From Pleurodeles waltl (taxonomy: Eukaryota; Chordata; Amphibia; Caudata; Salamandridae), in assembly GCF_031143425.1 (NCBI RefSeq), contig NC_090438.1, forward strand, positions 774,081,138 to 774,145,137: 64,000 nucleotides of DNA. The letters are read 5' to 3'. The position numbers and the translations under genes were made by a program. This document shows positions 44,152 to 53,854 of this stretch, piece by piece (the stretch's first letter is position 1; each line of letters starts with the position of its first letter). The notes beneath the pieces are model-generated. The model had not been told where the DNA came from. It saw only the letters and a list, made by a program, of their open reading frames with translations, and made no database searches.

Positions 44152-47100
44152 GACAGCCATGGACAAAGTAAGGGGGTTACGTCAATTCCAGTGGATCAGA
44201 ATGGACCTTATGTTAATGTCACTACAATGGGTGTTTCAGAGCCATTTCTTTTAGATACTGGTGCCATGAGAAGCTCTATCATTCATTCTAAACTCCCTGG
44301 CGCACCTTTGTCTGGCTTAACGAATGTATCTGTAGGATTTTCTGGCGCCCCTGTTCGCAATCCAGTTTCTTGCCCTTTGCCTGTTTCAATAGGCCCTTAT
44401 GATTTAGAAGCTCCGCTTCTTCTGACGAATGGTTGTGGTGAAAATCTGTTGGGTTTAGATCAATTAAAAAAAATGCATGCTACGATATATTGTTCACCTT
44501 CTGGTGTATACCTCACTCTAGGACAGAAAATGACTAGTCCAATGTACTTATCAAAAGATCAATTCCCACCTGAATTGCTTTCTCTTCCCGAAACGCTTTG
44601 GGCTACGGGTCTGAATGACGTTGGTTGTCTTGAGATCCCACCTTATGTTGTTACTCTCAAGCCCAATGCTGAAATGCCACGTATTCCGCAATACAGAATC
44701 TCTACTGAAGGTGAGAAAGCACTTCTGGAAATTGTCCATGATTTGATTCAGAAGGGTGTGGTTGAGGAAACGAGAGGAAATACATGTAACAGTCCTGTTC
44801 TTCCGGTTCTTAAACGCACTGATCCTTCTCAGCCTCCTGTTTATCGTTTTGTAATTGATCTTCGGGAGGTAAACAAGATTGTCGTACCGCAGTTTCCTGT
44901 AGTCCCAGATATCACTGCTCTGTTGACGATGATACCTTCTACAGCGACTTGGTTTTCAGTTATTGATCTAAAGAATGCTTTCTTTAGTATTCCCATCGCC
45001 GAAGAGAGTAGAGATATTTTTGGTTTTTCCCTCGGAGGCCGAAGCTTCCGGTTTAAACGCGCACCTCAAGGTTATTGTGAAAGTCCCTCTATTTACAGTC
45101 AAGCTCTAAAATGTCATCTTGATGCCTTTTCCTTACCGTCCGGTGCCGCTCTCATTCAGTACATGGATGACTTATTAGTTGCCGCTGATTCAGAGGAGAT
45201 TTGCAAAAACGTGACCGTTGCACTGTTGCGTCATTTGTTTGATCTGAATCACAAGGTTTCTCCTTCTAAATTACAATATGTCTGTCGCGAGGTGACTTAT
45301 TTGGGTCATCTCTTGTCAAAGGAGGGACGACGATTGACCCCCGAACGAATTCAGGCAATTGCACAAATGTCAGTGCCATCCACACAAAGAGAGGTACGTG
45401 CCTTTTTGGGCATTACTTCTTATTGTAGACAGTGGATTCCGAGTTTCTCTTTATTGGCTAAACCGCTGTTGGCGCTAACTTTAAAAGATACGCCTCAGCC
45501 TCTTCCGTGGACTGACGAGTGTCAGAAGAGTTTTACTGATTTGCGTATTGCTTTGTGTTCTGCTCCTGTATTGGGTACTCCTGATTACAGTAGGCCCTTT
45601 ACGCTCTATGTCCACGAAAGAGAGGGTTGTGCATTGTCAGTCTTAACGCAGCGTTTTGGAGATCAACAGCGACCATGCGCATATTTCTCAGCTACGTTAG
45701 ATCCAGTAGCTAAAGCATTGCCTAGTTGTCTTAAGGCGACAGCGGCAGCAGCAATTTCTATTCGACAGTCTGCTGGAGTAGTGCTAGATAATACTCTCAT
45801 TGTTATGGTGCCACATGCAGTGGATACTTTACTAAATAGGACAAAAACGCAGCATCTTACGAGTGCTCGGTTGTCCGGATATGAGCTGACGCTTTTGGCT
45901 AGTCACATACACATCAAACGATGTAATACCCTGAATCCAGCTACTTTGTTGCCTCTTCCAGAAGAGAGAGATGTCTCTGAACAGCATGATTGTTTTCTCC
46001 GTACTGAAGAAGAGACTAAGGGTAGAATTGACCTAAAAGACACGCCATTAGTGAATCCAGATGGAACACTATGGGTAGATGGTTCTTGTTTCAAGCTCCC
46101 GAATGGAGATACAGTTTCAGCCTACGCTATTACTACTTTGCATACGATTGTGGAGACAGCACGCATTAGACATAATTCAGCTCAGGCAGCTGAATTGATA
46201 GCCTTAACTAGAGCGTGTGTGTTATCCAAAGGAAAAAGAGTAAACGTGTACACTGATAGCCAATACGCTTTTGGTGTAGCGTTTAACTTTGGGCGCTTAT
46301 GGAAGGAAAGAGGATTCTTTACTTCCCATGGTACTAAGATACAACATGGTCAATTAGTGACTGAACTTCTTGAGTCACTTACAATGCCTACTCAGATAGC
46401 AATCGTGAAGTGTAGTGCACACAAAAAGATTGTGGACGATGTTGGTCGAGGAAATGCATTTGCAGATGAGGTAGCGAAAAAGACAGCCAGAGACAACACA
46501 AGTCGAATGTATGTTGCAGGTCCCGCAAACTGCGTAAGAGAAAAGGGAATGTGTGAAGATACAGTAGAGAGTGTGAAATCAATTCAAGGAGAGGCTACGG
46601 AGAATGAGTTGAGAAAGTGGAAGGAAAGTACAGGAATGTTAGATGAGATGGGATGTTGGGTTGAATTATCAGAACATCAACGTTGGCTGTTACCAGATGC
46701 TTATGTACTACCTGTAGTTACTATGGCACATGGTCCAGCTCACCTAAGTGCAAAAGGAATATGTAGACTTCTGGCTCCAGTGTGGCAAAGTGAGGGGATC
46801 CCAAAGTGTGCAAATAATGTAGTAAAACATTGTATTGTTTGCTTGATGTACAATCCGGGAAAGGGAACCCCAACTCCAGCAGGTCATTTTGCTCCTCCGA
46901 CATATCCATTTGAGGTGTTGCAGATCGATTATATTCACATGGAACGATGCAACAACCTCAAATATGTTCTGGTGGTAGTATGTGCTTTTTCTAGATGGGT
47001 AGAAGCCTACCCTCTGAAGGACAATACTGCTTTATCAACTGCCAAAATACTTTTGAAAGAATTCTTCCCTAGGTTTGGTTTGCCGCGCATTGTCTGGAGT

Positions 47101-47940
47101 GACAATGGGAGCGAATTTGTGGGTCAAGTCATGAAAAAAGTTTGTGCAGGTCTTGGCATAAAACAGAAGTTCCACGCGGCGAATCACCCACAGTCGGCTG
47201 GTTTAGTAGAATGCTACAATGGAACCTTGAAGCTTAAAATTGCTAAGGTGCAAGCTAGCACAGGACTTAATTGGCCTGATGCTTTACCATTGGCTCTTCT
47301 GTCCACCAGAACAGCAGTACACTCTCGTTTGGGGCTTAGCCCTTACGAAGTGATATTTGGTCGCCCAGCTAATGTATGGGGAGTTCCTCGCCCTAAGAAA
47401 TACTCAGACTTGCCATACCCGATGTTGATTGACTACTTGCATGACCTTACAACTAAATTGCGTGTTCTTCATCAACAGGTTCAGAGTGCTCTACCAGAGG
47501 CTTCCACAGACCCAGGTCATTCCATCCGACCAGGTGACTGGGTCTGCACGAAAAATTTCCAACGACAGAGAAATTTGGAGCCCAGATGGAGAGAGCCACG
47601 CCTGGTTCTTTTGACCACAAGAACAGCAGTTAAAGTCGAAGGAAAGAAAAACTGGGTGCATGCCGTGCACTGCAAGAAAGTGCCTTTGCCCTTGCCTTTC
47701 GATCAGTGGGTCCGTAGAGGCATCAGTGACTCTGAAAGTGAGAAAGTTCCGCAATTTGTACCATTCAGTGATGCTCGTCTAATTGGAACACTTTCTGAGA
47801 AAGAGGACGACGACATCCTTCAAGAAGCGATACCATCGCATCGTCGCTTGAACACGACAAATCCAGGAACATTGTTTCAAAACCAGACTGCCTCTGGACA
47901 GGAACGCTATAATTTGAGACCAAGACCAAAGAACTTGTAA
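44152..47940 (+). CDS. pol: Retroviral Pol (protease, RT, RNase H, integrase), entered by UAG readthrough
   Basis: The frame is identical to gag and open directly after the UAG, with no independent ATG needed (the codon at 44191 is GTG). Protease active site LLDTGA is at about 44251-44268. Reverse transcriptase has VIDLKNAFFSIP and YMDD (45160-45171). RNase H has WVDGS (about 46075) and YTDSQYA. Integrase has a zinc finger and a core with D (LQIDY, 46927), D (WSDNGSEF, 47101-47103 for the preceding D) and E (GLVECYN, 47209), spaced D,D-35-E, then a C-terminal GPY/F-like segment (WREPRLVLLTTRTAVKVE). All catalytic residues are present over about 1260 codons. It stops at TAA 47938-47940. Confidence 0.93.
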   Translation, partial: DSHGQSKGVTSIPVDQNGPYVNVTTMGVSEPFLLDTGAMRSSIIHSKLPGAPLSGLTNVSVGFSGAPVRNPVSCPLPVSIGPYDLEAPLLLTNGCGENLLGLDQLKKMHATIYCSPSGVYLTLGQKMTSPMYLSKDQFPPELLSLPETLWATGLNDVGCLEIPPYVVTLKPNAEMPRIPQYRISTEGEKALLEIVHDLIQKGVVEETRGNTCNSPVLPVLKRTDPSQPPVYRFVIDLREVNKIVVPQFPVVPDITALLTMIPSTATWFSVIDLKNAFFSIPIAEESRDIFGFSLGGRSFRFKRAPQGYCESPSIYSQALKCHLDAFSLPSGAALIQYMDDLLVAADSEEICKNVTVALLRHLFDLNHKVSPSKLQYVCREVTYLGHLLSKEGRRLTPERIQAIAQMSVPSTQREVRAFLGITSYCRQWIPSFSLLAKPLLALTLKDTPQPLPWTDECQKSFTDLRIALCSAPVLGTPDYSRPFTLYVHEREGCALSVLTQRFGDQQRPCAYFSATLDPVAKALPSCLKATAAAAISIRQSAGVVLDNTLIVMVPHAVDTLLNRTKTQHLTSARLSGYELTLLASHIHIKRCNTLNPATLLPLPEERDVSEQHDCFLRTEEETKGRIDLKDTPLVNPDGTLWVDGSCFKLPNGDTVSAYAITTLHTIVETARIRHNSAQAAELIALTRACVLSKGKRVNVYTDSQYAFGVAFNFGRLWKERGFFTSHGTKIQHGQLVTELLESLTMPTQIAIVKCSAHKKIVDDVGRGNAFADEVAKKTARDNTSRMYVAGPANCVREKGMCEDTVESVKSIQGEATENELRKWKESTGMLDEMGCWVELSEHQRWLLPDAYVLPVVTMAHGPAHLSAKGICRLLAPVWQSEGIPKCANNVVKHCIVCLMYNPGKGTPTPAGHFAPPTYPFEVLQIDYIHMERCNNLKYVLVVVCAFSRWVEAYPLKDNTALSTAKILLKEFFPRFGLPRIVWSDNGSEFVGQVMKKVCAGLGIKQKFHAANHPQSAGLVECYNGTLKLKIAKVQASTGLNWPDALPLALLSTRTAVHSRLGLSPYEVIFGRPANVWGVPRPKKYSDLPYPMLIDYLHDLTTKLRVLHQQVQSALPEASTDPGHSIRPGDWVCTKNFQRQRNLEPRWREPRLVLLTTRTAVKVEGKKNWVHAVHCKKVPLPLPFDQWVRRGISDSESEKVPQFVPFSDARLIGTLSEKEDDDILQEAIPSHRRLNTTNPGTLFQNQTASGQERYNLRPRPKNL

Positions 47941-48109
47941 ATTTCTCTCCTATGTAGTACTCTATCCCGGTTGCAGGGTCACGGTAGGAGTCTTAGTTAC
48001 GACCTGAGTAAGTGGCAATAGGCCTGCAGGACCTCACAGTGTCATAGGACGGTAGATAATCGTGACTACAGTGATTGAGGAAGATTGCCGTGAGCATCCA
48101 CTTAGAAAG
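47941..48109 (+). other. pol-env gap with candidate splice acceptors
   Basis: Two pyrimidine-rich AG sites end at 47957 and 47976. The env frame is open from 48056, after a TAG at 48053-48055. Confidence 0.5.
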
Positions 48110-49621
48110 ATGGAGGCTACATTAGATAAAAGAGAAAGTAAAAATGTAAAGAATAATTGTAAAGAAATATGTAGTCGTTGTAGTATTGCTCTATGCGTCA
48201 TTATATTGTCGTGTATTCTTTTGGCATCTGTAAACTGGATCATTATTACTCTGCAGCAAAAAGTTGTCTCTTCTCCTACCTCTACATCTTCTTCTACTAT
48301 CTCTCCGCACCTATTTCACACTCTTCCCCAGCATGAACTCATCAGAAGAACTGAATACTTTAACAATTCCTTCGTCCAGTTGTTACATCAACATCAGTTA
48401 GTGATCAATACAACTGACTGTTGGGTGTGTGGACTCATACCACATACGGTAGAAAAAGGAATGCCATATTTAGTTCTTCCATTCTCCTATGAAGGTTCCG
48501 CTTGGGCTTATTTTGTCATTTTCAATAATGCATATCAAAGTAAAATTAAACAACCTGTCAGTTCACATAGTGTTGGTTCAAATTTCAGTCATAGTTTATT
48601 GATAAAGGGAATGGTAGCTATGGCTAAAATCATGGAAAAAAGTGAAGCTTCCATAGATGAAAGAAAAGCATATACCAATTGGAACATAACTAATTACATT
48701 TCCAGCCTCAATGATAAGGTTAAGCAAGGAAAATCTCCTCCGATACGGGTCATACCCCAACAAGGAAATTTCTGTCTGCAAATAAATGGTAGAACTCCAA
48801 ACACCGGACAAAGAGAAAGTTTATGTTCCCATACATATATTTATTCAGCTCTGAATTCACTGCCGTTAGTACCATCTCAAGGTACATACTTCGTTTGCCA
48901 CGATAGGGCTTATACATGGTTGCCAGCTGATTTCTCTGGTACTTGTTATATAGCCTTTCTTCTTCCCCCTACATACACAGCTCCTGCGAACCATCATAAA
49001 AATAGATATGGCAGAGGGATTGTGGATTCGAAAGACACAGCAGGACAAGAGGGAGGAGATTTCCTCAAAGGATTTCTTCCCTTCTGGGGTCCAATGGCCA
49101 ACAGCAGAAATATAAGGCAATTGGTTCGTGTCGTAGAAACCACCATAGACATCACTGTAGGAGCTTTAAGTAACATTACAGCTGAACTACAGGCTGATCG
49201 TCTTATGACCTTGCAGAACCGTGTTGCCTTAGACTTTGTTCTTGCGGACCGTGGTGGAGTATGCAAATTGATCGGATCAAGTTGCTGTATTTTCATACCT
49301 AATGACGCTCCGACAGTATACCAAGCTATCTCTAAGTTACACATAATCTCCGAGTCGATTCATCAGGACGAAGGAGATTGGTCCTTTTCAGAGTGGTTTT
49401 GGGGATTACTGTCCAAACGGGGTTGGAAGGTATTGACATTCTTTGGAGTAATTTTAGCTTTTATATTCTCTTGTCTTTGTATGCACTGCGGTCCTGCCAT
49501 CTGCAACCTATGTGCTACTGCATGTATTCCCAAACCCAAGTCACAAAGAGCAGAGAATATCAAAATGATGGTACAGCAACAGCTTGATGACCTCATGGCC
49601 ATAGACATCGACTCAGATTAA
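48110..49621 (+). CDS. env: Retroviral envelope glycoprotein
   Basis: The first ATG in the frame is at 48110, giving 503 residues; upstream codons (GTG at 48062) could add 16 if used. A 24-residue charged, cysteine-containing N-terminus precedes a hydrophobic segment (about 25-48), which could be a late-starting signal peptide or a membrane anchor. The surface part has CWVC (104-107), related to the CXXC motif of gamma-type Env. RYGR (299-302) is a minimal furin site. The transmembrane part has LQNRVALDFVLADRGGVC and a CX6CC motif (385, 392-393), the usual partner for a disulfide with CXXC. A membrane anchor spans about 441-461, followed by a cysteine-rich, ~40-residue tail. It is short for the family (about 640). 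No stops interrupt it. Confidence 0.9.
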   Translation: MEATLDKRESKNVKNNCKEICSRCSIALCVIILSCILLASVNWIIITLQQKVVSSPTSTSSSTISPHLFHTLPQHELIRRTEYFNNSFVQLLHQHQLVINTTDCWVCGLIPHTVEKGMPYLVLPFSYEGSAWAYFVIFNNAYQSKIKQPVSSHSVGSNFSHSLLIKGMVAMAKIMEKSEASIDERKAYTNWNITNYISSLNDKVKQGKSPPIRVIPQQGNFCLQINGRTPNTGQRESLCSHTYIYSALNSLPLVPSQGTYFVCHDRAYTWLPADFSGTCYIAFLLPPTYTAPANHHKNRYGRGIVDSKDTAGQEGGDFLKGFLPFWGPMANSRNIRQLVRVVETTIDITVGALSNITAELQADRLMTLQNRVALDFVLADRGGVCKLIGSSCCIFIPNDAPTVYQAISKLHIISESIHQDEGDWSFSEWFWGLLSKRGWKVLTFFGVILAFIFSCLCMHCGPAICNLCATACIPKPKSQRAENIKMMVQQQLDDLMAIDIDSD

Positions 49622-49652
49622 CATGAGTTTGTGTATCTTGCCTGAGTTCTGG

Positions 49653-49665
49653 CAAAAGGAGGGTC
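49653..49665 (+). promoter_or_regulatory. Polypurine tract of the retrovirus
   Basis: CAAAAGGAGGGTC lies immediately before the 3' LTR, as expected for the plus-strand primer. Confidence 0.75.
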
Positions 49666-50459
49666 TGAGGAAATTCGATTTTTAATACGATCGTATCGAC
49701 CCGCCATTTTGTGGCCCGCCGCCATTTTATGTTGCCTTCACTCAGGCAGCACAGCGAACGAAGTCCATTCTGCCTTTTCTGCTTATTCTGCAACATGGTG
49801 TTCAAAACAGCCTTCTGCCTCTATCTTTACAAGGCTGGTATTAAGGTCTGACCGAGTACACTAATCCCTGTCTGGTTTTCTAATCCTTGTTTCAACTATC
49901 TGTAGGCTCACACTATTCTCCGCCGATCTTATCTTATCGTCTGGCCTTCGCTGTCCTTTGCTAGTATTCTCTCATTTCACAACTGTCCTCCAAACGCACA
50001 CAAACTTATCGCACCACATGCAACTTCGTTGTGGATCGGTTAATGAATTAGTTCAAGGGAGGGGTGACAAACACAGCTGGAGGGGAGGCAACCTTAAGTC
50101 ACTTGATACTTTGTTTTCCAGTTCCTTCTATTGGTGCTGTCTTGTTTTCCGACATTTCTATTGGCTCTGTTCTATCTTTACATTATTCTTACTAGCTCCT
50201 TTCTATGTGTTCTGGGAGTGTATGTAGTTAATAAATGGTTTTTATACGGTATATAAGATTGTGCCCCACAAAGTAAAGTGGCAGTCTCCTGAGAACATAC
50301 CTTGTGTACTTCTTGGACAACTGTACTAGCTGCAGCTAATAAAATCTGATCTTTTACGCCTGACAGAGTGTCCCGTGTCTCTGTTAGTTGAGGCAGGTGA
50401 ATCCAAGGAGATTTCAGGCGTACCCTGCGCCGCCAGGCCCATAAGGTTCTGGTTCTTCA
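49666..50459 (+). repeat. 3' LTR of the endogenous retrovirus
   Basis: The 794-bp copy of 40566-41359 has two substitutions. It ends TTCTTCA and is followed by the ACTG duplication. Confidence 0.95.
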
Positions 50460-51055
50460 ACTGTACTACGGTCACACCATTCTCTTTGCAAAGAGGCAGA
50501 GAAGTGCATAGACTCTATTTCCATCATGTTTGAAAGAAAAGAAAAATGTGACCAGAAATGAAAAGTAGAGTATAGAAAATATGATGTATAATGTGGTCAT
50601 GAAGCAGGCAGTCATGATGCATAATTTTGACAATAAGTATGGTTCTGCTAAAACAGATCTGTCAGTTAGTGACGGGGTTTTAATTAAGAAACCACTCAGA
50701 GTTCAAAAGGATCAATCTACGTTTTCTGTGCCATACAGGTCAGCAAAGTTAGCAAAGGTGTGGCATTTATGGTAGGGAAAGGTTGGTAGAACAAGAGACA
50801 ACATGTGAAGGTTACTCTAGAACAAGTCAACTATATGCAACTAAAGAAATATTCTATGGGTGACAAGATTGGGTGCCTTGGTTGCAATCTGGTGTGAAGA
50901 TAAAGAATATTGCTTGGCAAGTTGGTGGGTCTAATAATCAAGAATTGCCTTCCGGGTCCATTCATAAAGATACTAGCAAAAGTGATAACAGAAATGTGAT
51001 AGGATCACGGATCAGGAAAGTTCCCAATAAGTTTGATGATTTTATAAGATATTAG
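50460..51055 (+). pseudogene. gypsy-2 integrase C-terminal part
   Basis: After the retrovirus, the integrase reading continues with TVTPFSLQRGR, equivalent to the gypsy-1 segment with ISPFQALKGR. A later frame (50581-50775) contains FDNKYGSAKTDLSV and VLIKKPLRV, matching the gypsy-1 WYNNKFGTK...VGQWVKVRLP region. Frameshifts and stops are present. The final short frame ends at 51055. Confidence 0.75.
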
Positions 51056-51153
51056 ATATAGTAGATTTAGTAAATCTTTATTTAAATATGTGCAGTCACA
51101 TAAATATATATGTATATATTGTTTGTTTTTTCATTGTTTTAATGGGAAGTTGA

Positions 51154-51375
51154 TGTGATGTAAGAAAAGTATTTTGTGCACTATTTACCTTGTGCATTGT
51201 CCTCCGTTATTAGCTTGTGCTATGTCACATGTACAGAGAGTATATCTTGTTATTATTTGTATTATTACACTCATGCCTGAAGCGGACACTGGCAACGAAT
51301 CGAATTGCAACAGGCAGTTGCTGTCAGACCTCCGAGCCAGCTGGACTTGGCATGCTGTGCGTGATTGGTACATAG
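51154..51375 (+). repeat. 3' LTR of gypsy-2, truncated
   Basis: It begins TGTGATGTAAG after a purine-rich AATGGGAAG stretch and follows the 5' LTR at 30430 for about 220 bases. It then diverges near 51375, before the AATAAAATAAG part, so the last ~55 bases are missing. Confidence 0.7.
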
Positions 51376-52379
51376 AAACAGTTGCGGTTCGCTGTGCATA
51401 CAAGGGGTGGGGCGGGTGTGGTGTGTACATTTAATAAATAAAAAAAATACAAACATACCTGATCCGCTGACCCGCGCCGCTCCTCTTTCCATCATCGCTG
51501 CAGGCACTGACTCCCAGCCTGCCCTGCGGCCAATCCTGACTCTGCTGAGAGTACTGTCAGGATTGCCAGGGAGTGCCCAGTCAGGGCGCTCCCATGCAGA
51601 CTGGGAGCATGTGCATACTCTCTCCCCCCTGGCAACATAGTGCCAGGCTGGAGCAAGCACACTGAGCATGTGTGTTTGACCGGCCCAAGACGGCCGGCCA
51701 AACACACATTTGCTCTGTGGGGGAGTGCTTTGCACTCCCTCTCACTGCTCGTCACCCCCATGGCCCTGCCCCTTCCGCAACGAAAGGATAATAAACATGG
51801 TTTATTGTGTGGTACCTGGGAAGAAGACTGAAACTGTGTTATCACAAAACATTTGTTCCTGATATACCTTTCTGTTGTCCTTCAAAGGAGATGCTTACCT
51901 TCCACTTTCTACATCTAATGTCTTTGTTCCCGCTGGAAAGAGTTAGACTTCTGGGCAAATCTCTTTTCCTTTAGTTGACTAACTCTTTATGTGATTCTGC
52001 CTTTAAAGGCTTTGTTTTGCTGACATCACCTACTTGATTTTCCCCAAACTTCTTAACTTCTTTAGTTTACCAAATAAAGGATTTTCTCTTCACCGCAAAA
52101 CTGAGCCGATTTGATTTACTTTATAACAACATAAAACGTTTTTTTTTTATTTGCAATTTTGAATTGCTTTGAATTATATTGACTAATTCATTCATGTACT
52201 CATTACTGATTTGCAATTATTTTGACTGATTTTAGTTTGTAACTTTGTTACTCTGCCTATAAACCTTTATGGTTTGCAAATCTAAAACTCTGTGTCAGCA
52301 TTGTGGGGCTTCATGTGCTTCACTGTATTTAATGTATTTGATTTGTCAAGTCACACCTCAGTCCAGGACTAAGGGTCCA
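51376..52379. other. Unclassified; GC-rich repeat-like block (51376-51830), then AT-rich DNA
   Basis: The first part contains a short inverted repeat (GAGTGCTTTGCACTC, about 51724-51738) and CGGCCCAAGACGGCCGGCC. It replaces the end of the gypsy-2 LTR, so it may be an insertion. AATAAACATGGTTTATTG is at about 51790. No gene was recognised. Confidence 0.35.
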
Positions 52380-52429
52380 TTTGCTTGAGGGCAGCTTGTA
52401 TATGAGTTTACACAACGATTTCCACAGTG

Positions 52430-53780
52430 CAAATCAGTTTCATCAGTACATCACTCAAACACCAGGACTCTCTACTATCAACCGCTCGTACCTGAACCTG
52501 GAAGACACTATATTATCCTCATTATCCACATTACGTATGGACATCAACTTGAGCTTGGTGGGAGGTCTCAGAGAAGAAGATGAATATGACAAAAGAGATA
52601 GCAGCAAGAATCTCCATTCTGGTTTGCCATGAAGCTTCACCCTTCTACTGCAAGGAAACAAAGTCTTGACTATTCACTTTCACATATGTTCCCCTCCTCG
52701 ATTCTACTTAAAATTCACTACCCTTCCAAACAAGCTACATACATCTGCAAGCTAATTCTTGATAAGGATTTTGACGTCTTTTGTATTATAGAGACTTTGT
52801 TAAAACAATGACCTCTGGTGCCCTCAATTGAAGAGGTTCTTCCTAATTATACTATTATAGGCACCGACCACACTAGTAAAAGGTGTATGAATGGGATATC
52901 AATACTTCTAAAAACTTTGTTTATTGCACACAGCCATTACATTTAGGGAGCAGAGTTTTTGTCCTTCTCTATCTGCCTCTCAATCTTTGGCTGCACTTGT
53001 TTACCATTCACCAGATACCCTCTGTTTTTGGTAAGGATTTTGAGGCACTCATCATGGATTTTTGTATTAATAATAAACTCCCTACCATTTTAGGAGATGT
53101 AACTTTTCACCTTGAGGATTATTTTACCAAGGCTCCTTCTGACTTGGTCTACAACATTAGTTCCATCCCTGTAATTTAGTCAGAACCCACCCAATTAAGT
53201 TTGGTATTGCCAATCTTAATCTTAAATATAGTATTATATCCGTGAGGAAAGAAATTAAGACTTTGAAGCCTGAATCCCTTGGGGCTTCTTTTATTAAGCT
53301 GCCCCTCAATACAGAACAATGAATGTGACTATAGTTCATTTGCGGATTTTATCAGTTGGTAGAGTAAATTACTCCTGAAACATAAGGAGCACCAAGAGTA
53401 GAGTTTATTATCCTCCCTGGTTCTCTGATCTTATTCCTGAAATGAAAGGAGCCACTAGGTATGCAAGCCGAGCATGGCATCATAATCCCACCTGTGCACA
53501 AAGTATACAATTCAGTTAAAGATATAGAAAGCTATAAGTAAAGGTACCTACACAGCTTTTAATTCTGACAAAAAAAACCTTTCTTCCAGTAATAAACAGA
53601 ATGAACTGGTTAAAATAGTGGAGGTACTTATGACACATCCTTACTCTCGGCAGCCATCACTTCATCTCAAGCACTGTGTGATAAGCGTGCATTTTTTATT
53701 AATAAAATGTGTGTGATCGGAGATGCTATCTTTGGTATTCTGAGGTTCTTGTCTTGCATTTGTCACACCTTCCATTCTAC
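52430..53780 (+). pseudogene. LINE ORF2 5' part: AP-endonuclease domain and linker
   Basis: Pieces in several frames are in the order of an L2/CR1-type ORF2. FDVFCIIETLL (about 52770-52805) matches the conserved endonuclease block that usually reads as a glutamate-threonine-tryptophan motif. SRVFVLLYLPLN and TILGDVTFHLED (about 52945-53120) match the block with the GDFN-type catalytic aspartate; here N is changed to T. PPWFSDLIPEMKG (about 53416) and ALCDKRAFFINK (about 53665) match the segment between endonuclease and reverse transcriptase. The domain nicks target DNA in live elements. Stops and frameshifts are numerous. No reverse transcriptase follows, because a repeat begins at 53855. Confidence 0.7.
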
Positions 53781-53854
53781 ATTCCAAACATTCTCATCAC
53801 GAGGTGTCAGACAGACTGATGCAGTGATGCAGAACAATGAGAGCCAAACACACA

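Larger units (their letters stand above)
40566..50459 (+). mobile_element. Endogenous retrovirus, gammaretrovirus-like, gag-pol-env open
   Basis: The provirus is 9.9 kb and flanked by ACTG (40562-40565 and 50460-50463). Its 794-bp LTRs (TG...CA) differ at two positions found by eye: 41165 versus 50265, and 41332 versus 50432. It has a primer-binding site, splice donor, gag, pol in the same frame after one UAG, env and a purine tract. The 4-bp duplication, stop-codon readthrough, protease-to-integrase order and Env with CX6CC all fit the gamma/epsilon (class I) group. It sits inside the integrase of gypsy-2 in the same orientation. All three genes lack internal stops, so the insertion is young. 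Confidence 0.95.
30430..51375 (+). mobile_element. Ty3/gypsy copy 2 (gypsy-2), carrying two nested insertions
   Basis: The outer element has a 5' LTR (30430-30702), leader, gag-pol (37275-40565 plus 50460-51055) and a truncated 3' LTR (51154-51375). Removing the two younger insertions with one copy of each target duplication leaves about 5.1 kb, a normal Ty3/gypsy length. The integrase reading is continuous across the retrovirus insertion: sequence before 40566 and after 50459 joins in frame at the ACTG duplication. The gag-pol is riddled with stops and frameshifts, so this is the oldest layer. It belongs to the same lineage as gypsy-1. Confidence 0.85.

Noticed and set aside
40566..50459. 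Classifying the provirus as a foamy virus from its Lys1,2 primer site
   Set aside because: Gag has a zinc knuckle and a UAG-linked pol, and Env carries CXXC/CX6CC motifs; foamy viruses express pol separately and lack these features.
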